52,170 bases of DNA, from assembly GCF_002920575.1 (NCBI RefSeq), contig NZ_PQSQ01000056.1, positions 1-52,170 of the forward strand. The letters are read 5' to 3'. The DNA is from Streptomyces sp. Ru73 (GTDB lineage: Bacteria; Actinomycetota; Actinomycetes; Streptomycetales; Streptomycetaceae). Shown one piece after another: positions 45,942-52,170 of the stretch. A program made the position numbers and the translations under genes. Under the pieces are notes generated by a model that was not told the origin of the DNA, searched no databases, and was given only the letters and a program-made list of their open reading frames with translations. Each line of letters starts with the position of its first letter. Position 1 is the first letter of the stretch.

Positions 45942-46661
45942 GTGGGTTTCGCCCCGTTCGACGACGAAGCCGTAGTGGTCCGCACACCGGACGAGTTCCT
46001 GAAGATGCCCCAGGAGTACCAGGAGGTGGCGCTGCGGCAGATCACCGTCAACACCGAGGGCGAACTGTCCGGCGGTGACGACTACATCCAGGTCTTCCTG
46101 CCGCTCGCGCCGAACGCCGAGGAGCGCCAGGTCTGCGCCGAGCGCGCGGTCGAGGAGTACGACCACTACAAGCTCGGCAAGAAGATCCTGGCCCCGCTGG
46201 GCGTCGACACCACCTACATGGAGACCCAGCCGCTCTCCGAGCGGAACCTCTTCGCCGACCAGACGCTGCACGCCTGCACCAGCTGGGCGGAGCGCGGCAT
46301 CTTCTCGTACATCGGCGAGGAGACCGCGATGGTGATGATCAAGGAGTTCGCGGAGAGCAGCTACAAGCCGTGGGCCGAGGCCGTCCGCACCATCATCATC
46401 GACGAGAAGGTGCACATCGCCCACGGTGCGCGGGTCTGCCGCAACCTCGCCGAGACCGAGGAGGGCCGCGAGGAGCTGCAGACGGCGCTGGACCGGCTCT
46501 GGCCCACCTTCGAGAAGATCTTCGGCAGCTCGCGTTCCGAGCGCGCCAAGCTCGCCGTCCGCTTCGGCCTGCGCAAGACCACCAACGGTGAGGCCCGGGA
46601 CCTGTGGCGGGAGCGCGTGATCCCGCGGGTCACCCGTCTCGGCCTGCGCGTACCGCAGTAG
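45942..46661 (+). CDS. Ferritin-like diiron protein (PaaA/PaaC-like)
   Basis: The 239-residue protein resembles the phenylacetyl-CoA oxygenase subunit family. It has two diiron E-x2-H motifs in helices, E72-Y-D-H75 (AVEEYDHYKLG) and E155-K-V-H158 (IIIDEKVHIAHG), with further Glu candidates in GEETAMVMIKEF. This is the ferritin-like four-helix pattern, so it should bind two irons and activate O2. No PaaB/C/E partner is nearby; instead it heads the operon with a radical SAM enzyme and acyl-carrier genes. The GTG at 45942 follows AAGGAG by 6 bases. Substrate and reaction are unknown. Confidence 0.83.
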   Translation: MGFAPFDDEAVVVRTPDEFLKMPQEYQEVALRQITVNTEGELSGGDDYIQVFLPLAPNAEERQVCAERAVEEYDHYKLGKKILAPLGVDTTYMETQPLSERNLFADQTLHACTSWAERGIFSYIGEETAMVMIKEFAESSYKPWAEAVRTIIIDEKVHIAHGARVCRNLAETEEGREELQTALDRLWPTFEKIFGSSRSERAKLAVRFGLRKTTNGEARDLWRERVIPRVTRLGLRVPQ

Positions 46662-46697
46662 TCCGCCCGCGTCCGCCACTAGGAGAGCGACGTCCCG

Positions 46698-47819
46698 ATG
46701 ACTGTTCCCCTCACCCTCACCCCCCGCCCCCTGGACCGCCGCGAGGCCAAGGCCCGCATCGCCGAACTCCTCGCCGGCCGGCCCGACCTGGCCGAGCGCC
46801 TGCAGCGGATCCGCCGCGCGAACCGCCTGGTGCGCTCGTGCGAGGTGCACCTGACCAACAACTGCAACATCCGCTGCCAGGGCTGCTGGTACTTCGAAGG
46901 CGGCTTCGACACCGCGGTGCGTGAGGAGACCGACCTCGGGCGGATCCGGGACTTCGCCGGCCGGCTGAAGGAGGAGGGCGTCACCCAGGCCACCCTCATC
47001 GGCGGCGAGCCGACGCTGGTGCCCAAGCGCATCGAGCCCTTCGTCGAGGCCCTGCCCTACGTGACGATCTCCACCAACGGCCTGCGGCCCATGCCGCGCC
47101 AGGGCTTCGAGAACATCGCCGTCGCCGTGAGCATCTTCGGCGGCGGGCCGCTCGACGACGACCTGCGGGCCATCCGCGTCAACGGCAGCCGCTTCACCGG
47201 CCTGTTCGACACCGCGCTCGGCCACTACAAGGACGACCCGCGGGTGATGTTCATCTTCGCGCTGTCCGAGGCCGGCGTGGAGCACATCGAGCCCACCGTC
47301 CGGAAGATCGCCGAGAACGGCAACATCGTCACCTTCAACTTCTACAGCGAGCACGGCACGGACACGCCGCTGCGCATCCAGAACGAGCAGCGCATCCTCG
47401 ACGAGGCGCTGCGGGTGCAGGCGCTCTACCCCGAGACGGTCCGCAGCCACCCGTACTTCATCCGCACGCTGATCACCGGGAAGACGCACTGGGGCGGCAC
47501 CTTCGGCTACGACGTGTGCCCCGCGATCAGCGTCGACCACCCCGACCACGCGGAGCGGCTGCGGAACGGCAACCCGGTGATCCCCGGCTTCAACGCCTGG
47601 GGCGCCGACTACAAGACGCCGCAGTTCTGCTGCACCTCCGGTGACTGCACCGGCTGCCGGGACAGCCAGGCGGTGTACAGCTGGCTGCTCGTCAGCTCGT
47701 ACCGCTTCCTGGACGACGAGGACCAGCTGAGCATGTGGCTCGACATCGCCGAGCGCTACTGGAGCCAGTGGTACTGGTCGCCGCTGCGCAAGGAGCCGGC
47801 GGCCGGCGCCGCGCGCTGA
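46698..47819 (+). CDS. Radical SAM enzyme of unknown function
   Basis: The 373-residue protein has the triad C56-x3-C60-x2-C63 in NNCNIRCQGCWYF, IGGEPTLVPKR, and STNGL as in class radical SAM TIM barrels. The C-terminal third carries five cysteines (C274, C311, C312, C317, C320; FCCTSGDCTGCRD) that could ligate an auxiliary iron-sulfur cluster, and it ends in an aromatic run (RYWSQWYWSPL). No known subfamily is recognised. AGGAG lies 12 bases before the ATG. It lies 36 bases after the diiron gene and 35 before the ACP gene. Confidence 0.88.
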   Translation: MTVPLTLTPRPLDRREAKARIAELLAGRPDLAERLQRIRRANRLVRSCEVHLTNNCNIRCQGCWYFEGGFDTAVREETDLGRIRDFAGRLKEEGVTQATLIGGEPTLVPKRIEPFVEALPYVTISTNGLRPMPRQGFENIAVAVSIFGGGPLDDDLRAIRVNGSRFTGLFDTALGHYKDDPRVMFIFALSEAGVEHIEPTVRKIAENGNIVTFNFYSEHGTDTPLRIQNEQRILDEALRVQALYPETVRSHPYFIRTLITGKTHWGGTFGYDVCPAISVDHPDHAERLRNGNPVIPGFNAWGADYKTPQFCCTSGDCTGCRDSQAVYSWLLVSSYRFLDDEDQLSMWLDIAERYWSQWYWSPLRKEPAAGAAR

Positions 47820-47854
47820 CCGGGCGGGACGAGACGGAAGAACGGACGGGGTAC

Positions 47855-48109
47855 ATGACCACGACTGTCGGCCGCGAGGCCATCGAGAAGTTTGTCACCG
47901 ACGCGCTGGCCGGACTCGGCGTGGACCGCGAGGCGATCACCCCCGGCGCGATGCTGGACGACCTGGAGGTCGACTCGCTCGACCTGCTCGAACTGTGCCA
48001 GTCCATCAAGCTCGAACTGGGCATCCCGGTCCGCCCGAAGGACTTCGACGGGCTGGAGAGCATCGCCGAGGTGCTGGAGCTGTGCGCCCGCAAGGACGGC
48101 ACCGCGTGA
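47855..48109 (+). CDS. Acyl carrier protein
   Basis: This 84-residue acidic helical protein has the phosphopantetheine attachment site D40-S41-L42 in LEVDSLDLLEL and the typical ACP helix pattern with VRPKDFDGLESIAEVLEL. The DSLD site, stand-alone gene and position next to a ketosynthase indicate a carrier for this operon. The ATG at 47855 gives a normal length; the frame extends upstream only as a shadow of the radical SAM gene. The stop overlaps the ketosynthase GTG. Confidence 0.94.
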   Translation: MTTTVGREAIEKFVTDALAGLGVDREAITPGAMLDDLEVDSLDLLELCQSIKLELGIPVRPKDFDGLESIAEVLELCARKDGTA

Positions 48110-49329
48110 GGGAGGAATGCGTGGTGACCGGCCTCGGCGCGGTCACCCCCCTCGGCGTCGGGGCCGACGTGCTGCACGAGCGGGCCGTCGCCGGCGAGTC
48201 CGGCGTGCTGGACGGCATCGGCTACTGCACCGCGTTCCGGCCGGCGGCGGCCCTCCCGCACCAGCTCGTACGGCGCACCGACCGGGCGGCGCAGCTCGCG
48301 CTCGCGGCCGGTGACGAGGCCCTGGCGCAGGCCGGCTGGGCCCCGGGCGAACTGCCCTACCCGGCCGACCGCATCGCCGTCGTCATCGGCTGCGGCCTGG
48401 GCGGCACCGGCAGCTACGCCAACGAACTCGCCGCGTACGAGGCCAAGTCCGAGGACGGGGTCTCCCCGCTGCTGATGCCCCGCATGATGGCCAACGCAGC
48501 GGCCGCGCAGCTCGCCACCCGGTACGGCCTGCACGGCGAATCGCTCTGCGTGACCTCGGCGTGCACCACGGGCGCGCAGTCCATCGGCCAGGCGCTGCGG
48601 ATGCTGGCAACGGGCGAGGTGGACGCGGTGGTGACCGGCGGCACCGAGGCGTCCACGTCGCCCGTCATCCAGGCCACCTTCCGCAACGCCAGGGCACTGT
48701 CCCCGACCGGCGACTCGGTCCCCTTCGACCGGGACCGGGACGGGTTCCTGCTCGGCGAGGGCGCGGGCGTGCTGGTCCTGGAGCGCGCGGGCGACGCGGC
48801 CCGGCGCGGCGCCCGGGCACTCGGTTCCGTACTGGGCTACGGCGCCTCCTCCGACGCCCACCACGTCACCGCGCCCGACCCGGAGGGCCGCACGGCCGCG
48901 CAGGCCATCACCCGCGCGCTGGCCTCGGCGGGCGTCACCGCCGACGACGTGGACTACATCAACGCGCACGGCACCGGCACCCGCCTGAACGACCAGGCCG
49001 AGGCGACCGCGCTGCGCCACGCGCTGGGGGAGCGGCTGCCGCGCATCCCCGTCTCCTCCAGCAAGTCCGCGCTCGGCCACCTCCTCGGCGCGGCCGGCGC
49101 GGTGGAGGCGATCGTGGTGCTCCAGGCGCTGCGGCACGCCGTCGCGCCGCCCACGACCGGGCTGCGCGCGCCCGACCCGGAGCTGGGGGAGCTGGACCAC
49201 GTGGTCACGGCCAGGAAGCTGCCCGGGGACAAGTCCCGGCTGGTCGGCCTGTCCACCTCGTTCGGCTTCGGCGGGCACAACGCCGCGCTGGTCCTGGGCT
49301 CCGCGCCCGAGCAGGACGGCGGCCGCTGA
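48106..49329 (+). CDS. FabF-type beta-ketoacyl-ACP synthase
   Basis: This 407-residue ketosynthase has the complete Cys-His-His set: C153 in VTSACTTGAQ, H288 in NAHGTGT and H325 in SALGHLLGAAG, plus VTGGTEA and STSFGFGGHNA. It is catalytically competent for decarboxylative Claisen extension. The GTG at 48106 overlaps the ACP stop; an in-frame GTG at 48121 has GGAGG 5 bases upstream and may be the real start, shortening the protein by 5 residues. It stands apart from fatty-acid synthase genes. Confidence 0.92.
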   Translation: MREECVVTGLGAVTPLGVGADVLHERAVAGESGVLDGIGYCTAFRPAAALPHQLVRRTDRAAQLALAAGDEALAQAGWAPGELPYPADRIAVVIGCGLGGTGSYANELAAYEAKSEDGVSPLLMPRMMANAAAAQLATRYGLHGESLCVTSACTTGAQSIGQALRMLATGEVDAVVTGGTEASTSPVIQATFRNARALSPTGDSVPFDRDRDGFLLGEGAGVLVLERAGDAARRGARALGSVLGYGASSDAHHVTAPDPEGRTAAQAITRALASAGVTADDVDYINAHGTGTRLNDQAEATALRHALGERLPRIPVSSSKSALGHLLGAAGAVEAIVVLQALRHAVAPPTTGLRAPDPELGELDHVVTARKLPGDKSRLVGLSTSFGFGGHNAALVLGSAPEQDGGR

Positions 49330-49376
49330 TGCCCGCCCGCGTGCCGTCCGGTGCGTACCCCCTGGGGGCCCGGTGA
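49329..49376 (+). other. 15-codon coupling mini-ORF
   Basis: ATG at 49329 overlaps the ketosynthase stop (TGATG), and 15 codons later (MPARVPSGAYPLGAR) a TGA at 49374 overlaps the hydrolase GTG (GTGA). The frame exactly bridges the 43-base gap, so a ribosome leaving the ketosynthase could be delivered to the hydrolase start. A functional peptide is less likely. Confidence 0.5.
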
Positions 49377-50302
49377 AGCGGCCACGGTTCCCGCTGCTGC
49401 GGGAGATCACCGCACCGGACGGCACGCGGCTGACGGTGCGCTGCCTGCGTGCCGACCGGGCCGGGGCGCCGGTGATCGTGCTGTTCCCCGCGATGGGCAC
49501 CCCGGCCCGCAGCTACGCGCCGCTCGTCCGCGCCCTGCACCGGCAGGGCATGACGGTGGCCCTCTGCGACCTGCGAGGCCACGGCGAGAGCACCCCGGTC
49601 GCGGCCCGTTCGGTGCCCTGCGGCTACCGGGAGATCGTCGAGCACGACATCGGGGCCGTGCTGGGTGCGGTGCGCGAGGAATTCCCCGCGCCCGCACCGC
49701 TGTTCGTCCTCGGGCACAGCCTGGGCGGCCAGCTGTCCCTGGTGCACTGCGGGCTCTACGGGCCCGAGGCCGACGGGGTGGTCCTGGTCGCCTCGGGCTC
49801 CGCCTGGTACCGCTGCTTCGCGCCCCGCGAGCGGGCCCGCTGGCTGGTCACCGGCCTCGCCGGCGGTCTCGCCGCGCGGCTGCTCGGCTACTGGCCCGGC
49901 GCGCGGCTGGGCCTCGGCGCCCGGGAGGGCGCCCGGCTGATGCGCGACTGGGCCCGGCAGGTGCGCACCGGCCGCTACCGCGCGGAGGGCTCCCGCCTCG
50001 ACTACGAAGCGGCGCTGGCCCGGGTCACGCTCCCGGTGCTCGCCGTGGACGTGGCGGGGGACCTGCTCGCGCCGCCGCGCGCCGTCGACCACCTCTGCGG
50101 CAAGCTGCGCGGCGCCGCCGTCACCCGCTGGCACTTCGCGGCCCGCACCGCGCAGGGCGACCCGGCGGGCCACTTCCGCTGGGTGCGCCACCACGACGGG
50201 CTGGTCGAGCGGATCGCCGCATGGACCGCCGAAGTGTCCCGCCCGGTGGCCGCCGCTGACCGTCCCGCCGCTCCGGACCCCGCACAGGAGACCGTCTCGT
50301 GA
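49373..50302 (+). CDS. Alpha/beta-fold hydrolase
   Basis: The 309-residue protein has the alpha/beta-hydrolase pattern: LFPAMGTPARSY oxyanion region, CDLRGHGES, nucleophile S116 in LGHSLGGQ, an Asp in LPVLAVDVAGD, and a late His in DPAGHFRWVRHHDG. It is probably a thioesterase or lipase-like enzyme that releases product from the ACP or CoA, but the substrate is unknown. The GTG at 49373 has only a G-run upstream. It overlaps the ligase gene by 4 bases (GTGA). Confidence 0.86.
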   Translation: MKRPRFPLLREITAPDGTRLTVRCLRADRAGAPVIVLFPAMGTPARSYAPLVRALHRQGMTVALCDLRGHGESTPVAARSVPCGYREIVEHDIGAVLGAVREEFPAPAPLFVLGHSLGGQLSLVHCGLYGPEADGVVLVASGSAWYRCFAPRERARWLVTGLAGGLAARLLGYWPGARLGLGAREGARLMRDWARQVRTGRYRAEGSRLDYEAALARVTLPVLAVDVAGDLLAPPRAVDHLCGKLRGAAVTRWHFAARTAQGDPAGHFRWVRHHDGLVERIAAWTAEVSRPVAAADRPAAPDPAQETVS

Positions 50303-51825
50303 CCGAATCCGTCCCCGGCATCGCCGGCCTGCTCGCCCGCGCCGCGGCCGCACACCACGACCGGCCGGCCGTACGGCTCGACGACCAGGTGCTCACCCAC
50401 GGCGAGCTGTACGCGCTGGCGCTGCGTGCCGCGCGGTTCCTGCGCGAGCGGGGCGTACGGCCCGGCGACCGGGTCGCGCTGATGCTGCCCAACGTGCCGG
50501 AGTTCGCGGTGCTCTACTACGGCATCCTCAGCGCGGGCGCCGTCGTCGTCCCGGTGAACCCGCTCCTGAAGGCGGGCGAGATCGGCCACTGCCTGCGGGA
50601 CGCCGAGGCGGCCCTGCTGCTGGCCTGGCACGCCGGGTCGGCAGCGGCGGCCGAGGCCGCGCGGCGCCACGGCACGGACCTCCACGAGGTGGCACCGGAC
50701 GCCTTCCGCGCGCTCCTGGCGGACACCGCACCGCTGGAACGCCCCGAGCCGTGCGACGACTCCGACACCGCGGTGATCCTCTACACCTCCGGCACCACGG
50801 GCAGCCCCAAGGGCGCGGAGCTGACGCACGCCAACATCGTCCGCAACACCGAGACCGCAGCGGGCAGTGTGCTGGGTCTCGGGCCCACGGACGTCATCTT
50901 CGGCGGACTGCCGCTCTTCCACTCCTTCGGCCAGGTCATCGGGCTCAACTGCGCGGTGGCGAGCGGCGCTTCGCTGACCCTGCTGACCCGCTTCGACGCG
51001 GCCCGCGCGGTCGAGGTGATGGCACGCGACCGGGTCACCGTGCTCGCCGCCGTCCCCACCATGTACAACCTGCTGCTCGCGCTCGGCGCGGAACGGACGG
51101 GCGGCACCGACGCGCTGCGGGTGGCCATCTGCGGCGGCGCGCCGCTGCCCGCCGAGGTGCTGCACGGCTTCGAGTCGGCCTACGACTGCCCCGTGCTGGA
51201 GGGCTACGGACTCTCCGAATCCTCGCCGCTGGCCTGCATCAACCGCATCGACCGGGTACGCAGGCCGGGCACCATCGGCTACCCCATCGACGGCGTGCGC
51301 ATGAAGGTCACCGACCGCGCCGGCCGCGAGGTTCCCGACGGCACCGTCGGCGAGATCCGGATCAGCGGCCACAACGTCATGAAGGGGTACTGGAAGCAGC
51401 CGGCCGAGACCGACCGTGCGATCGGCGACGGCTGGCTGCGCACCGGCGACCTCGGGACGCGGGACGCGGACGGCTGCTTCCGCATCGTCGGCCGGTCCAA
51501 GGAGGTCATCCTGCGCGGCGGGATGAACGTCTACCCGCGCGAGGTGGAGGAGGTGCTCTACGCCCACCCCGCCGTCGCCGAGGCCGCCGTGATCGGCGTG
51601 CCCGACCCGGTGTACGGCGAGGAGGTGGGCGCCGCCGTGGTGCTCAAGGCGGGCGCCGAGGTGACGGGGGAGGAGCTGCGGGAGTACGTGCGCGCGGCCG
51701 TGGCCCCGTACAAGTACCCCCGCGTCATCTGGTTCCCCGGCGAGCTGCCCAAGGGGGCGACCGGGAAGATCCTCAAGCGGGCCGTGGTGCCGCCGCCGGA
51801 GGTGGCGGCGGCGGGCACCCGGTGA
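50299..51825 (+). CDS. AMP-forming acyl-CoA/acyl-ACP ligase
   Basis: This 508-residue adenylate-forming enzyme has the P-loop YTSGTTGSPKG (residues 162-172), LPLFHSFGQ, GYGLSESSP, TGDLG, the hinge GRSKEVILRGGMNVYPREVEE, and the C-terminal catalytic K490 in GATGKILKR. It resembles medium/long-chain fatty-acid ligases. It may load a free acid onto the operon's ACP or onto CoA. AGGAG precedes the GTG, and it overlaps both neighbours by 4 bases. Confidence 0.92.
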   Translation: MTESVPGIAGLLARAAAAHHDRPAVRLDDQVLTHGELYALALRAARFLRERGVRPGDRVALMLPNVPEFAVLYYGILSAGAVVVPVNPLLKAGEIGHCLRDAEAALLLAWHAGSAAAAEAARRHGTDLHEVAPDAFRALLADTAPLERPEPCDDSDTAVILYTSGTTGSPKGAELTHANIVRNTETAAGSVLGLGPTDVIFGGLPLFHSFGQVIGLNCAVASGASLTLLTRFDAARAVEVMARDRVTVLAAVPTMYNLLLALGAERTGGTDALRVAICGGAPLPAEVLHGFESAYDCPVLEGYGLSESSPLACINRIDRVRRPGTIGYPIDGVRMKVTDRAGREVPDGTVGEIRISGHNVMKGYWKQPAETDRAIGDGWLRTGDLGTRDADGCFRIVGRSKEVILRGGMNVYPREVEEVLYAHPAVAEAAVIGVPDPVYGEEVGAAVVLKAGAEVTGEELREYVRAAVAPYKYPRVIWFPGELPKGATGKILKRAVVPPPEVAAAGTR

Positions 51826-52170
51826 CCGCGCGCCCGGCCCTCCAGGACCTGCTGCCCCCGCACGTGGCGTGCTGGGAGACGGCGGGGGACGCGCCGGACG
51901 GCTCGCTGCACCCCGAGGAGGCGGCCGGCATCCGCACCGCGCGGCCGCTCCGCCGCGCGGAGTTCGTCACGGGACGGCACTGCGCGCACCGGGCCATGGA
52001 GCGGCTGGGCGCCCCCGCCGCCCCCGTACCGCGTGGCGTCCGGGGCGCCCCCGGATGGCCGGCCGGCATCGTCGGCAGCATCACGCACTGCGCCGGGTAC
52101 CGCGCGGCCGCGGTGGCACGCTCGGGCCGGGTGCGCGCCGTGGGCATCGACGCCGAGCCGGACCTGCCGC
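51822..52170 (+). CDS. 4'-phosphopantetheinyl transferase, EntD/Sfp type (cut by window end)
   Basis: About 116 residues are visible before the window ends. They include FVTGRHCAHRAMERLG, WPAGIVGSITHCAGYRAAAV and VGIDAEPDLP, the first conserved motifs of the EntD-type phosphopantetheinyl transferase; the C-terminal magnesium-binding motif lies beyond the edge. It would convert the apo-ACP of this operon, modifying Ser41, to the holo form. The GTG overlaps the ligase stop (GTGA). Confidence 0.9.
   Translation, partial: MTARPALQDLLPPHVACWETAGDAPDGSLHPEEAAGIRTARPLRRAEFVTGRHCAHRAMERLGAPAAPVPRGVRGAPGWPAGIVGSITHCAGYRAAAVARSGRVRAVGIDAEPDLP

Noticed and set aside
47735..47855. Longer N-terminus for the acyl carrier protein
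   Set aside because: The extension overlaps the radical SAM gene end and is Arg/Ala-rich; ACPs of about 84 residues start at the ATG at 47855.
48106..49329. Ketosynthase and ACP as primary fatty-acid synthase genes
   Set aside because: There is no fabD, fabH or fabG nearby, and the neighbours (radical SAM, diiron protein, ligase, PPTase) do not fit the housekeeping fab cluster.

Overview
The window is very GC-rich actinobacterial chromosome, almost certainly Streptomyces or a close relative. This rests on extreme third-position GC, frequent GTG starts, ATGA/GTGA stop-start overlaps and a SpoIIE-type PP2C/RsbW regulator. The gene order pssA-psd-acyl-CoA dehydrogenase-MaoC-CitE-like lyase-meaA-ccr resembles, from memory, the ccr locus of S. 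coelicolor. No rRNA, tRNA, CRISPR array or transposase was seen.

Layout. 1-426: tandem-repeat DNA and a strong terminator. 427-1906: phosphatidylethanolamine synthesis (pssA, psd; minus strand). 2077-8174: a minus-strand ethylmalonyl-CoA operon (ccr, meaA, CitE-like lyase, MaoC hydratase, acyl-CoA dehydrogenase). A TetR regulator and a duplicated 3-hydroxyacyl-CoA dehydrogenase follow (8633-11384). 11716-16828 is mixed: a HEAT-repeat protein, a frameshifted GNAT, an SDR with a MerR regulator and MerR-like operator, a membrane protein, an Rv2578c-type radical SAM protein behind a LexA-like box, and a SRPBCC protein. 17076-23113: an MFS transporter fused to three Ig-like regulatory repeats, a PAS-GAF-PP2C-ATPase phosphatase and a methyltransferase.

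23157-43953 is a coherent alcohol-oxidation island. A minus-strand mycofactocin operon (mftA, B, C, D, E, SDR, mftF) runs on into acsA and a second adenylate kinase. Divergent from it are an NDMA-dependent methanol dehydrogenase, a MoxR ATPase, a VWA protein and the mycofactocin-glycan methyltransferase mftM. Next come a two-component system with an iron-type alcohol dehydrogenase (minus), a GAF/winged-helix regulator, an acetaldehyde-type dehydrogenase and a DUF779 protein (plus). Together these suggest alcohol to aldehyde to acetate to acetyl-CoA, with assimilation by the ethylmalonyl-CoA pathway encoded in the same window.

44009-45751 holds an Lrp regulator divergent from a LysE exporter, and a tyrosine phosphatase. 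45942 to the right edge is a tightly coupled plus-strand operon: ferritin-like diiron protein, radical SAM enzyme with extra C-terminal cysteines, acyl carrier protein, FabF-type ketosynthase, alpha/beta hydrolase, AMP-forming acyl ligase and a 4'-phosphopantetheinyl transferase cut by the window end. I do not recognise it as a described pathway, and it is the best candidate for a new system.
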